From Acidisphaera sp. L21 (GTDB taxonomy: Bacteria > Pseudomonadota > Alphaproteobacteria > Acetobacterales > Acetobacteraceae), in contig NZ_LMUY01000010.1 of the NCBI RefSeq assembly GCF_009765685.1, positions 57,739-121,738 of the forward strand: a DNA stretch of 64,000 nucleotides, in the 5' to 3' direction. Both the position numbers and the translations under genes were made by a program. The number at the start of each line of letters is the position of its first letter. Position 1 is the stretch's first letter. A model generated the notes under the pieces. It was not told the origin of the DNA and did no database searches. It saw only the letters and a list, made by a program, of their open reading frames with translations. This document shows, in pieces, positions 16,912-25,938 of this stretch.

Positions 16912-16940
16912 TTGCGATGGACTTGAATCGCGGTTAATAT
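16912..16940 (+). promoter_or_regulatory. Candidate sigma-70 promoter for gltDB
   Basis: TTGCGA (16912-16917), a 17-nt spacer and TAATAT (16935-16940) lie in the 164-nt gap before gltD. They predict a start near 16947 and an 85-nt leader. Four of six bases match consensus in each box. No other clear element is seen in the gap; a sigma-54 site (GG-N10-GC type) was not evident. Confidence 0.42.
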
Positions 16941-17032
16941 AGGCAGTAAGGCTGTCCTATCTGCTAGTTTTACCCTCGCAATGGCTAAATTGTGGCCGTA
17001 TATGCGTCGAAGCCCCGGAGGGAACCGACGCT

Positions 17033-18463
17033 ATGGCCGACCGCATGCTGCAATTCGTCCGCCTGCCACAGCAGACGCCCGAGAAGCGTGCCGCGCCGGA
17101 GCGTCGGGAGGATTTCGCCGAGATCTATCGTCGCTTCGACCCGGCGGCCGCCAGCGCGCAGGCCAGCCGGTGCAGCCAGTGTGGCATTCCGTTCTGCTCG
17201 ATCCACTGCCCGCTCTCCAACAACATCCCAGACTGGCTGAAGCTGACGGCCGAGGGGCGGTTGGAGGAGGCATACGAGGTTAGCTCCGCCACCAACAACT
17301 TTCCGGAGATTTGCGGCCGCATCTGCCCGCAGGACCGGCTGTGTGAGGGCAACTGCGTGATCGAGAAGGGCTTCGAGAGCGTCACGATCGGCGCCGTGGA
17401 GCGCCACATCACCGACACCGCCTTTGCCAATGGCTGGGTCAAGCCGCTTCGCCCGAAGCATGAGCGGCCGCAATCCGTCGGCATCATCGGCGCCGGGCCG
17501 GGCGGCCTGGCCGCGGCCGAGATGCTGCGCGCCAAGGGCTACGAGGTGCATGTCTACGACCGCTACGACCGCGTCGGCGGCCTGATGATCTACGGCATCC
17601 CCGGTTTCAAGCTGGAGAAGGAGATCGTCATCCGCCGCTGGAAGCTGCTGGAAGCAGGCGGCATCAAATTCCACCTCGGCGTCGGGGTGGGCGAGGGGAT
17701 CGCCTGGAACGAATTGCGCGCCCGGCACGACACGATCCTGATCGCCACCGGCGTCTATAACTCGCGTGACATCGGCGGCCCCGGCGCCGGGCTGGGCGGG
17801 ATCGTGAAGGCGCTGGATTACCTCACCACGTCCAATCGTCAGGGCCTCGGCGACAGCGTGCCCGACTATAACAGCGGTGCGATGAATGCCGCCGGCAAGC
17901 ACGTGGTGGTGATCGGCGGGGGTGACACGGCGATGGATTGCGTGCGGACCGCCGTCCGGCAGGGTGCCGCCTCCGTCAAGTGCCTCTATCGGCGCGACCA
18001 GGCCAACATGCCAGGCTCCACCCGCGAGGTGAAGAATGCGCAGGAGGAGGGGGTCGAGTTCGTATGGCTCTCTGCGCCCGAGGCGTTCCTGGGCGACGAC
18101 ACGGTCACCGGCGTGCGCGTGCAGCGGATGCGGCTGGGGATGCCGGACGCATCCGGGCGCCAATCGGTCGAGCCGTCGGGTGAACGCTTCACGGTCGAGG
18201 CGGATCTGGTCATCAAGGCGCTGGGCTTCGATCCGGAGGAATTGCCGCTTCTATGGGGCGTGCCGGATCTGGAAGTCAGTCGCTGGGGAACGCTGGCGGT
18301 CGATCACCGCACGCAGATGACCAACCTGCCCGGCGTGTTCGCCGCCGGCGACATCGTGCGTGGCGCGAGCCTTGTGGTGTGGGCGATCAAGGATGGCCGC
18401 GACGCCGCTGCCAAGATGCACGACTACATGCAGCAGGCGGCGCTGGCCGTCGCTGCGGAATAA
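17033..18463 (+). CDS. gltD: Glutamate synthase (NADPH) small subunit
   Basis: 476-residue beta subunit of glutamate synthase, which oxidises NADPH and passes electrons to GltB. The N-terminal 4Fe-4S domain has cysteines at 47, 50, 55 and 59 ('CSQCGIPFCSIHCP') and a second set in 'CGRICPQDRLCEGNC'. Two Rossmann motifs follow: FAD-binding 'GIIGAGPGGLAAAEML' near 154 and NADPH-binding 'VVIGGGDTAMDCVR' near 294. The C-terminal FAD contact 'GVFAAGDIVRGASLVVWAI' is intact. It precedes gltB by 15 nt (gltD-gltB order). Confidence 0.97.
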   Translation: MADRMLQFVRLPQQTPEKRAAPERREDFAEIYRRFDPAAASAQASRCSQCGIPFCSIHCPLSNNIPDWLKLTAEGRLEEAYEVSSATNNFPEICGRICPQDRLCEGNCVIEKGFESVTIGAVERHITDTAFANGWVKPLRPKHERPQSVGIIGAGPGGLAAAEMLRAKGYEVHVYDRYDRVGGLMIYGIPGFKLEKEIVIRRWKLLEAGGIKFHLGVGVGEGIAWNELRARHDTILIATGVYNSRDIGGPGAGLGGIVKALDYLTTSNRQGLGDSVPDYNSGAMNAAGKHVVVIGGGDTAMDCVRTAVRQGAASVKCLYRRDQANMPGSTREVKNAQEEGVEFVWLSAPEAFLGDDTVTGVRVQRMRLGMPDASGRQSVEPSGERFTVEADLVIKALGFDPEELPLLWGVPDLEVSRWGTLAVDHRTQMTNLPGVFAAGDIVRGASLVVWAIKDGRDAAAKMHDYMQQAALAVAAE

Positions 18464-18478
18464 GTGGGGAGCCTTAGG

Positions 18479-21400
18479 ATGGACCATATCGCCGATTGGA
18501 ACGCCAACGCCGCCCTGCTGCACGAGACCTATCGACCGGAAGACGAGCACGCCAATTGCGGCGTCGGCCTGGTCGCGGCCCTGGATGGCCGCGCCCGGCG
18601 CGACGTGGTGCAGGCCGGCATCGATGCGCTACGTGCCGTCTGGCACCGCGGCGCCGTGGATGCGGACGGCAAGACCGGCGACGGCGCCGGCATCCACATC
18701 GAGATCCCGCAGGATTTCTTCGCCGCCGTCATCAAGAGCGGTGGCGCCGCCCTGCCGGACCGGCGCATCGCCGTCGGCCAGGTCTTCCTGCCCAAGACCG
18801 ACCTGGCCGCGCAGGAGCGTTGCCGCCAGATCGTCGAAACCGAGATCCTGAATTTCGGCCACACCATCCATGGCTGGCGCCAGGTGCCGATCGACGTCGC
18901 CTGCATCGGTGAGAAGGCCAACGCCACCCGGCCCGAGATCGAGCAGATCATGGTCCGCAACGGCACCGGCGCCGATGACGCGCTGTTCGAGCGGGACCTA
19001 TACGTCATCCGCCGCCGGATCGAGAAGCAGGCGATCGCGGCGCAGATCAGCGAGCTGTACATCTGCTCCCTGTCCTGCCGGTCGATTATCTACAAGGGCA
19101 TGTTCCTGGCGGAGAACCTGACCGACTTCTATCCAGACCTGCTGGATGAGCGGTTCGTCAGCCGGTTCGCGATCTATCACCAGCGCTATTCCACCAACAC
19201 CTTCCCCACCTGGCGGCTGGCGCAGCCGTTCCGCATGCTGGCGCATAACGGTGAGATCAACACGATCAGCGGCAACATCAACTGGATGAAGAGCCACGAG
19301 ACCCGGCTGTCCGAAGCCTCGCTGGACCCGTATATCGAGGACATCAAGCCTGTCATCCAGGCCGGCAGCAGCGACACCGCCGCGCTGGACAGCGCGTTCG
19401 AACTGCTGGTGCGCGCCGGGCGCGATGCGCCGATGGCCAAGGCGCTGCTGATCCCCGCCTCCATCAGTGTCGACGCGACGATGAAGCAGTCGCACAAGGA
19501 GATGTTCCTCTACTGCAACGCGGTGATGGAGCCGTGGGACGGCCCGGCAGCCGTGGCCGCCACCGACGGTCGCTGGATGGTCGCCGGGTTGGACCGCAAT
19601 GGCCTGCGCCCGCTGCGTTACAGCCTTACGCATACCGGGCTGCTTGTCGTCGGGTCCGAGGCCGGGATGGTGCAATTCGACGAGCGGGACATTCGCGCTA
19701 AGGGTCGCGTCGGTCCAGGCCAGTCCATCGCGGTCGACCTGGATAGCGGCCAATTCTTCTCCGACGAGGAGGTGAAGGACATGCTGTCCAGCCGCCAGGA
19801 TTACGGCGCCTGGATCAAGCGGATCACCGAGATCGACCAGATCGTCAAATCCCATGCACCCGAGCCGACGATGTTTGCGGGCGACATCCTGCGCCGTCGC
19901 CAACTCGCCGTCGGGCTGACGCTGGAGGAGCTGGAGCTGATCCTGCACCCGATGGTGGAGGATTCGGCTGAAGCCGTGGGCTCGATGGGTGACGACACGC
20001 CGCTGGCCGTGCTGTCGGAGAAGTATCGCGGCCTGCACCACTATTTCCGCCAGGCGTTCAGCCAGGTGACCAACCCGCCGATCGACAGTTTGCGCGAGGC
20101 GCGGGTGATGTCGCTGAAGACGCGGCTGGGCAACCTTGGCAACGTGCTGGACGAGGCGAGCGAGCAGTGCGACCTGCTGCAGTTGGAAAGCCCGGTGCTG
20201 TCCAATGCCGAGTTCGCAGCCATGCGCGACTTCATGGGCAAGAACGCCTGCGTCATCGACTGCACGGTGGCCGTGGCGGACGGCGCGATCGACCTGCGCG
20301 CCGGGTTGGAGCGGATCCGGCGGGAGGCGGAGGAGGGGGTGCGCGCTGGCTGCACCCACATCATCGCCACGGACGAGCATCAGGGCGCCGACCGGGCCGC
20401 TATCCCGATGATCCTGGCGACTGCGGCGATCCATACCCACCTGGTCCGCTCGTCCCTGCGCACCTTTACCAGCCTGAACGTGCGCGCTGCCGAGTGTATC
20501 GACGTGCATTCCTTCGCAGTGCTGATCGGCGTCGGTGCGACCACGATCAACGCCTATCTTGCCCAGGAAAGCATCGCCGACCGCCATCGCCGGGGCCTGT
20601 TCGGCGCCATCTCGATGGACGAGGCGGTGAAGCACTACAAGAAGGCGGTCGATAAGGGGCTGCTGAAGGTCATGTCCAAGATGGGCATCTCCGTCGTGTC
20701 GTCCTATCGCGGCGGCTATAACTTTGAGGCGATCGGCCTGTCGCGGGCGTTGGTGGCGGAGTTCTTCCCCGGCATGCAGTCCCGCATCAGCGGCATCGGC
20801 ATGCCCGGCATCGCCCGGTCCGTCCTGGCGCTGCACAACACGGCCTGGGGGGAGGACGCGGTGACACTGCCGGTGGGTGGCATCTACAAGATGCGGCGCA
20901 AGGGGGAGGCACATGCCTTCGACGGCACGCTCATTCACACGCTGCAGACCGCCGTCGCCAATGACAGTTTCCAGACCTACATGCGCTACAGCGAGGCGGT
21001 ACGTCGCCAGCCCCCGGTGGCCTTGCGCGACCTGCTGGACTTCACCGAAGGCCACAAGGCCATTCCGGTGGAGGACGTGGAAAGCATCACCGAGATCCGC
21101 AAGCATCTTATCGCGCCCGGTATCTCCCTGGGCGCGCTGAGCCCGGAGGCGCATGAGACGCTGGCGATCGCGATGAACCGCATCGGTGCCCGTTCCGACA
21201 GCGGCGAGGGCGGTGAGGATGCGGAGCGCTACAAGCCCCGCGCCAATGGCGACAACGCCAATTCCGCCATCAAGCAGGTGTCCTCCGGCCGCTTCGGCGT
21301 CACCGCGGAATATCTGAACGCCTGCACCGAGATCGAGATCAAGGTCGCCCAGGGCGCCAAGCCCGGCGAGGGCGGCCAGTTGCCCGGCTTCAAGGTGACC

Positions 21401-22987
21401 GAACTGATCGCCAAACTGCGGCATTCGACGCCGGGTGTGACGCTGATCAGCCCGCCGCCACACCACGACATCTACTCGATCGAGGATCTGGCCCAGCTCA
21501 TCTACGACCTGAAGCAGATCAACCCCAATGCGACGGTCTGCGTGAAGCTGGTGGCGCGTTCCGGCATCGGCACGATTGCGGCCGGCGTGGCAAAGGCGAA
21601 GGCGGACGCGATCCTGATCTCCGGCCATTCCGGCGGCACGGGTGCGGCGCCGCAGACAAGCGTGAAGTATGTCGGCGCGCCCTGGGAAATGGGGCTGACC
21701 GAGGCGCACCAGGTGCTGATGCTGAACCGGCTGCGCCACCGGGTGAAGCTGCGCACCGATGGCGGCATCAAGACGGGGCGCGACGTGGTGATCGCGGCCA
21801 TGCTGGGCGCCGAGGAATTCGGCATCGGCACCGCCAGCCTGGTCGCCATGGGCTGCATCATGGTCCGCCAGTGCCACAGCAACACCTGCCCCGTCGGCGT
21901 CTGCTCCCAGGACCCGGCGATGCGCGCCAAGTTCGAGGGTACGCCGGAGAAGGTGATCAACCTGTTCTCCTTCGTGGCGGAGGAGGTGCGCAACATCCTG
22001 GCCAGCTTGGGCGTGCGCCGCCTGCGCGACGTCATCGGGCGCACCGAATACCTGCGCCAGGTCAGCCGTGGTGCGGAGTGGCTGGACGACCTCGACCTGA
22101 ACCCCCTGCTGGTGCAGGCGGACCCGGGCGGCCACGAGCGGTATTGCACCGAGGGCCGCAACGAGGTGCCGGAGACGTTGGACGCGCAGATGATCGCCGA
22201 CGCGGCGCCGCTGTTCGAGCGGGGCGAGAAGATGCAGTTGCAATACAACGTCCGCAACACGCATCGCGCGATCGGGACCAAGCTTTCCCACCGCATCACC
22301 AAGCAATACGGCATGGCCACGCTGCAACCCGGCCACATCACCGTGCGGCTACGTGGCTCGGCCGGCCAGTCGCTGGGTGCCTTCGCGGTTCAGGGCCTGA
22401 AGCTGGAAGTGCTGGGCGACGCCAACGACTACGTGGGCAAGGGCCTGTCCGGCGCCACCATCGCGGTGCGGCCGGCGCCGTCCTCCACGCTGATCAGCCA
22501 GAACAACACCATCATTGGCAATACGGTGTTGTATGGCGCCACGGCCGGCAATCTATATGCGGCCGGGCAGGCGGGGGAGCGGTTCGCGGTCCGCAACTCT
22601 GGAGCCATGGCGGTGATCGAGGGCTGCGGCTCGAATTGCTGCGAGTACATGACGGGTGGCGTCGTCGTGGTGCTTGGCGCGGTTGGTGACAATTTCGGCG
22701 CCGGGTTCACCGGTGGCATGGCGTTCATCCTGGATACGGACGACATGTTCGATAAGCGTGTGAACCCGGAAAGCCTCACCTGGCAGCGCATCGCCCACCC
22801 GCATTGGGAGGGCGTGGTCCGCGGCCTGGTAGAGGCGCATGTGCGCGAAACCAACAGCCGCTATGCCGCCGGGCTGCTGCATGATTGGGAAAATACGATC
22901 GCCCGCATGTGGCAGGTGGTGCCGAAGGGGTACGCCCAATACCTTCCGGTGGCGCTGGACGCCTCGGTGGTGGAAAAACGCGCCTAA
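18479..22987 (+). CDS. gltB: Glutamate synthase (NADPH) large subunit
   Basis: 1502-residue alpha subunit. It hydrolyses glutamine and transfers ammonia to 2-oxoglutarate to make glutamate. The N-terminal class II amidotransferase begins at Cys27 ('EHANCGVGLVAALDG'), implying removal of a 26-residue propeptide. The central and FMN-binding synthase domains follow ('ILISGHSGGTGAAPQTS'), then the 3Fe-4S motif 'CHSNTCPVGVC' near residue 1131 and the C-terminal GXGXG beta-helix. The ATG at 18479 was chosen because GGGGAG lies about 8 nt upstream; a GTG 15 nt earlier is also in frame. Glutamine-dependent nitrogen assimilation is the expected role. Confidence 0.98.
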   Translation: MDHIADWNANAALLHETYRPEDEHANCGVGLVAALDGRARRDVVQAGIDALRAVWHRGAVDADGKTGDGAGIHIEIPQDFFAAVIKSGGAALPDRRIAVGQVFLPKTDLAAQERCRQIVETEILNFGHTIHGWRQVPIDVACIGEKANATRPEIEQIMVRNGTGADDALFERDLYVIRRRIEKQAIAAQISELYICSLSCRSIIYKGMFLAENLTDFYPDLLDERFVSRFAIYHQRYSTNTFPTWRLAQPFRMLAHNGEINTISGNINWMKSHETRLSEASLDPYIEDIKPVIQAGSSDTAALDSAFELLVRAGRDAPMAKALLIPASISVDATMKQSHKEMFLYCNAVMEPWDGPAAVAATDGRWMVAGLDRNGLRPLRYSLTHTGLLVVGSEAGMVQFDERDIRAKGRVGPGQSIAVDLDSGQFFSDEEVKDMLSSRQDYGAWIKRITEIDQIVKSHAPEPTMFAGDILRRRQLAVGLTLEELELILHPMVEDSAEAVGSMGDDTPLAVLSEKYRGLHHYFRQAFSQVTNPPIDSLREARVMSLKTRLGNLGNVLDEASEQCDLLQLESPVLSNAEFAAMRDFMGKNACVIDCTVAVADGAIDLRAGLERIRREAEEGVRAGCTHIIATDEHQGADRAAIPMILATAAIHTHLVRSSLRTFTSLNVRAAECIDVHSFAVLIGVGATTINAYLAQESIADRHRRGLFGAISMDEAVKHYKKAVDKGLLKVMSKMGISVVSSYRGGYNFEAIGLSRALVAEFFPGMQSRISGIGMPGIARSVLALHNTAWGEDAVTLPVGGIYKMRRKGEAHAFDGTLIHTLQTAVANDSFQTYMRYSEAVRRQPPVALRDLLDFTEGHKAIPVEDVESITEIRKHLIAPGISLGALSPEAHETLAIAMNRIGARSDSGEGGEDAERYKPRANGDNANSAIKQVSSGRFGVTAEYLNACTEIEIKVAQGAKPGEGGQLPGFKVTELIAKLRHSTPGVTLISPPPHHDIYSIEDLAQLIYDLKQINPNATVCVKLVARSGIGTIAAGVAKAKADAILISGHSGGTGAAPQTSVKYVGAPWEMGLTEAHQVLMLNRLRHRVKLRTDGGIKTGRDVVIAAMLGAEEFGIGTASLVAMGCIMVRQCHSNTCPVGVCSQDPAMRAKFEGTPEKVINLFSFVAEEVRNILASLGVRRLRDVIGRTEYLRQVSRGAEWLDDLDLNPLLVQADPGGHERYCTEGRNEVPETLDAQMIADAAPLFERGEKMQLQYNVRNTHRAIGTKLSHRITKQYGMATLQPGHITVRLRGSAGQSLGAFAVQGLKLEVLGDANDYVGKGLSGATIAVRPAPSSTLISQNNTIIGNTVLYGATAGNLYAAGQAGERFAVRNSGAMAVIEGCGSNCCEYMTGGVVVVLGAVGDNFGAGFTGGMAFILDTDDMFDKRVNPESLTWQRIAHPHWEGVVRGLVEAHVRETNSRYAAGLLHDWENTIARMWQVVPKGYAQYLPVALDASVVEKRA

Positions 22988-23002
22988 TTATTTAATATCG
23001 GC

Positions 23003-23026
23003 GGCGCCCGAAATGGTTCGGGCGCC
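23003..23026 (+). terminator. Hairpin after gltB
   Basis: A perfect 10-bp stem (23003-23012 with 23017-23026) and a 4-nt loop begin 15 nt after the gltB stop. No T-run follows, so this may be a 3'-end stabilising or weak intrinsic terminator structure. Confidence 0.6.
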
Positions 23027-23096
23027 CCCGAGATCCCAAAACATGACGCGAAGTGTGGATTGGCGCGACACGGCGCGAGTGTCATAACGGCACGTC

Positions 23097-23765
23097 ATGC
23101 GCCTACTCTACCATCTCCCACTATCGCCCTATTCCCGCAAAGTGCGCCTCGCGCTGGCGGAAAAGCGTCTCGGCTTCGAAATGCGGGTCGAAAAGCCGTG
23201 GGAGCGACGACCCGAATATCTGGAACTGAACCCCTCCGGCTCCGTCCCGACCCTGGTCGAGGAAAATGGCCTGGCGATCCCGGATTCGTCAGTCATCTGC
23301 GAGTATCTGGAGGAAGCCTACCCTGACACTCCGCTGCTGGGCCATACGCTGGCCGAGCGGGTAGAGGTGCGGCGGCTGGTGGCGTGGCTAGACGGCAAAT
23401 TCTCCCAAGAAGTCACGCGCTACCTGTATGGCGAAAAGATCATCAAGCGCCTGTCCGGCACCGGCCATCCGGATGCAAGCGCGCTCCGCGTCGGCTTCAT
23501 CAACCTCAAGAGCCATCTGAGCTACATCGGCTACCTCGCCGAAACGCGGAAATGGCTGGCTGGCAATGCCCTGTCGCTGGCAGATTTGGCAGCCGCTGGC
23601 CACCTGGCGACGTTGGATTTTTGCGGCGACGTCGATTGGGCGGGGGTGCCCGCGGCGCGCGAATGGTATGCCCGCATGAAGTCCCGCCCGTCCTTCCGCC
23701 CGATCCTGGCGGATCGCGTGCCCGGCGTGATCCCGCCGGCGCACTACGCCGATCTGGACTTCTAG
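23097..23765 (+). CDS. Glutathione S-transferase family protein
   Basis: 222-residue protein with an N-terminal thioredoxin-fold domain ('MRLLYHLPLSPYSRKVRLAL', 'ELNPSGSVPTLVEENGLAIP', 'DSSVICEYLEEAYPD') and an alpha-helical C-terminal domain. Ser10 and Ser13 in the 'SPYS' active-site region are candidates for activating glutathione. The 'GSVPTL' cis-proline and 'DSSVI' glutathione contacts are conserved. The substrate is unknown. The gene stands alone, convergent with the response regulator 10 nt away. Confidence 0.9.
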   Translation: MRLLYHLPLSPYSRKVRLALAEKRLGFEMRVEKPWERRPEYLELNPSGSVPTLVEENGLAIPDSSVICEYLEEAYPDTPLLGHTLAERVEVRRLVAWLDGKFSQEVTRYLYGEKIIKRLSGTGHPDASALRVGFINLKSHLSYIGYLAETRKWLAGNALSLADLAAAGHLATLDFCGDVDWAGVPAAREWYARMKSRPSFRPILADRVPGVIPPAHYADLDF

Positions 23766-23774
23766 TCGGCCACT

Positions 23775-24176
23775 CTAGTCGGCGAGCATCTTCCGCACCG
23801 CAGCGCAGATCTCCGATGGAAGATACGGCTTGGAGATGTTCATCTCCTTGGCTCCGGTCGCATTCGGCTCGCTATCGTCGGGCCTGCCGGACATGAAGAT
23901 CACCGGCAGCATCGGCCGGGTTTCGCGCGCTCGGCGCACCAGGGCGCGGCCATCTAGGGCACCTGGCAACTGAATGTCGGTGAGCAGCACCGCAACGTCA
24001 GGGCTTGTGTCCAGTATGGCGATTGCCTCATCCCCCGACTCGGCCTCAAGAACCTCGTATCCCTCATCGGCGAGGACTTCCGAGAGTGTCAGGCGGATCA
24101 GGAACTCATCTTCGACGACGAGGATGCGCCGGCCGGTTGATACGGCGGCGTCGGGGGTGGAATTTGTTGACGACAT
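23775..24176 (-). CDS. Single-domain response regulator (CheY-like)
   Basis: 133-residue receiver domain with no output domain. The acidic pocket is 'ILVVEDEFLIRL', the phospho-acceptor Asp is in 'AVLLTDIQLPGALDGRAL', followed by the Ser switch 'VIFMSGRPDD' and Lys in 'MNISKPYLPSEI'. All residues needed for phosphorylation are present. No kinase is adjacent; the nearest in the window is the PhoR-like protein at 41.5 kb. It may act as a phosphotransfer or protein-interaction module. It diverges from the membrane protein gene at 24255. Confidence 0.9.
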   Translation of the reverse strand: MSSTNSTPDAAVSTGRRILVVEDEFLIRLTLSEVLADEGYEVLEAESGDEAIAILDTSPDVAVLLTDIQLPGALDGRALVRRARETRPMLPVIFMSGRPDDSEPNATGAKEMNISKPYLPSEICAAVRKMLAD

Positions 24177-24254
24177 GGGACTCCAACGCTTGAGGGACAG
24201 TTTCGTTCTGACAGCGAGTGGTGTGGCGCCATCATTTGGGTCATTGTAACAGCT

Positions 24255-24758
24255 ATGCGTCGCTTTCGCGCGGCCACCATGGTGATGGTTCCAGCCGCAA
24301 TCCTGGTTGTGCTGGTCCAGGATGTCGTCTGGCCGTTAGGCCGCGCCGCGGGCCACCGTATTGCAGCATGGCGCCTGTTGGCTCCCTTGCGTCGGTGGGT
24401 TGCGGCGTTGCCCGCAGCGGCGGCGCTGCCATTGTTTCTGGTGCCCGAATTGTGCAGCCGCTGCGGCACGCTGGTGTCGGCTTGGCTGCTGCTGCAGGGC
24501 GATGGCTGGCGGGCGCTGGCAGTCTACGCCGGGTCGAAGCTGTTCGCCGGGGCGACCGCGTTGTGGATTTACACGGCGTGCCGGCCGGCCCTGCTGCGGG
24601 TGCGGGCGTTCCGGGCAATCCATGATGCGATCGGCGAGTTCCGACGCGCTGCTGTGGCGCGCGCCCGGCGGCGGGCGCCCCGCGCCGGGCGGTTCGCAGC
24701 CTTGCTACGGCGAACCCGAGCCCGCAACCTGGCCCGGCGTACGCCAACGCCACCCTAA
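24255..24758 (+). CDS. Hypothetical membrane protein with basic C-terminal tail
   Basis: 167-residue protein I do not recognise. Hydrophobic segments lie at about residues 8-25 ('TMVMVPAAILVVLVQDVVW'), 48-65 ('WVAALPAAAALPLFLVPEL') and 70-105. A C-terminal Arg/Ala-rich tail of roughly 50 residues (for example 'RRAAVARARRRAPRAGRF') would be cytoplasmic under the positive-inside rule. Third-position GC is high throughout, supporting real coding on this strand although the opposite strand is also open. It diverges from the response regulator gene with 78 nt between. Confidence 0.6.
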   Translation: MRRFRAATMVMVPAAILVVLVQDVVWPLGRAAGHRIAAWRLLAPLRRWVAALPAAAALPLFLVPELCSRCGTLVSAWLLLQGDGWRALAVYAGSKLFAGATALWIYTACRPALLRVRAFRAIHDAIGEFRRAAVARARRRAPRAGRFAALLRRTRARNLARRTPTPP

Positions 24759-24803
24759 CGGATTCTTTCCCACTTCATGTCCAGGCAGTAGAGTCGGCGC
24801 AGG

Positions 24804-25586
24804 ATGGCGGATCGGGCAATCGGCATGGGACGGCTTGGCTGGCGCTATGGTGCCTTCATCGGCGTGTTGATGGGGGCAGTCCCCGCCGCGGCGCACGCCG
24901 CCGACCTACTATTCCAGGCAGAGGCGCAAACCTTGACCGGAACCTGCACTCGCCAGGCTGTGCGGCTGGAGGGCAACCACAACACCGTCACACTCACCGG
25001 ACCCTGTGGCTCCCTGCTGGTCAAGGGGTTGGCCAACACGGTCCGCCTGGCGATCGTCGCCGGCGGCAGCATCCGGGTGGAGGGCGGCGACAACCGTCTG
25101 CACTACAGCAGCGCAGGCAGCGGCCCGGTGATCGAGACATTCGGCCCCAACAACGAGGTCATCGCCGACGGCGAAACCCACGCCGCAGTGCCACCGCCAC
25201 CGCCGCCAGCACCGAACCCCATCTCCGCGGCGCCGCCAAAGCCCGCGCCGCCGTCCGTCCCGCCGGCTTCGGCTGCGGCCAAACCGTTGGGCGCGCTGGA
25301 GTTAACCGGCGACGATACCCATCGGATGGTGGATTGCGCCGGGCGGGACGCGATCGTCACCGGTAATCGCAGCGCCTACATCATCAGCGGCAGCTGTAAA
25401 TCCCTGTCCGTAACGGGCGATTTGATCACGGTGCAGGCACTTATGCGGCCCGGCGCACGCATCAGGATCGACGGGCGCGGCAGCGTCGTCTCGTGGGCGA
25501 CCCAGGGTCGCGGCAAAGCCCCGGATTCCATCGTGCACGGCGCCGGCAGCCGGGTTCAGCGGGCGTTGCCCGGCGGCAATCTGTAG
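24804..25586 (+). CDS. Secreted protein with two DUF3060-like repeats
   Basis: 260-residue exported protein. A signal peptide spans about residues 1-32, ending 'AVPAAAHAAD'. The first DUF3060-like unit (about 40-115) shows the family pattern 'VRLEGNHNTVTLTGPCGSLL', 'KGLANTVRL' and 'IRVEGGDNRLHY'. A Pro/Ala linker (about 128-160, 'PPPPPPAPNP' onward) precedes a second, more diverged unit with 'IVTGNRSAYIISGSCKSLSV' and 'IRIDGRGSVVSW'. Each unit contains a pair of cysteines that could form a disulfide. Function is unknown; the repeats suggest a small right-handed beta-helix. It is 45 nt after the preceding membrane protein gene. Confidence 0.75.
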   Translation: MADRAIGMGRLGWRYGAFIGVLMGAVPAAAHAADLLFQAEAQTLTGTCTRQAVRLEGNHNTVTLTGPCGSLLVKGLANTVRLAIVAGGSIRVEGGDNRLHYSSAGSGPVIETFGPNNEVIADGETHAAVPPPPPPAPNPISAAPPKPAPPSVPPASAAAKPLGALELTGDDTHRMVDCAGRDAIVTGNRSAYIISGSCKSLSVTGDLITVQALMRPGARIRIDGRGSVVSWATQGRGKAPDSIVHGAGSRVQRALPGGNL

Positions 25587-25596
25587 ACCAGCTCGG

Positions 25597-25785
25597 CTAT
25601 TCCACCTCGTGCTGGGGCGCCAGCAAGAACAGCAACGCGACCCCGGCAGCCACCAAGGCAATCAGCCCCAGCGGAAATGAGAACGTCGCGCAAGCCACGA
25701 CCAGGCCGAACACGACCGCCAGCTTCGTGCCAAGCAGCACGATCGCCACCGAAAGCAGCACCAGAACGATCAGGGCGGTGTTCAT
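25597..25785 (-). CDS. Small hydrophobic protein, two predicted membrane helices
   Basis: 62-residue protein: 'MNTALIVLVLLSVAIVLLGT' forms one helix and 'CATFSFPLGLIALVAAGVAL' to 'LFLLAPQHEVE' the second. A strong ribosome site (GGGGAGG, about 7 nt upstream of the ATG at 25785) fixes the start and is good evidence for translation. No family recognised. It is convergent with the DUF3060 gene (10 nt apart). Confidence 0.6.
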   Translation of the reverse strand: MNTALIVLVLLSVAIVLLGTKLAVVFGLVVACATFSFPLGLIALVAAGVALLFLLAPQHEVE

Positions 25786-25938
25786 CCATGCCTCCCCCGT
25801 TGCGATAGCAGACTGAACTTTTCTGCCTGTGGAATGCAAGGGTTTCGTTCGGGCCTGGCGCGCTCATATCTGGCGTGGAATCATTCCCACCCGGCGAAAG
25901 TTCCGTGATAGGAACCCGGCGGAAGTCATGGATAGAAC

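Noticed and set aside
18998-22336. Open frame of 1,112 codons antisense to gltB
   Set aside because: Long antisense frames are expected opposite GC-rich genes; gltB has every conserved motif, and the antisense translation shows none.
23761-23783. 10-bp direct repeat TCTAGTCGGC covering both convergent stop codons
   Set aside because: Too short to be meaningful, and no associated mobile element is seen.
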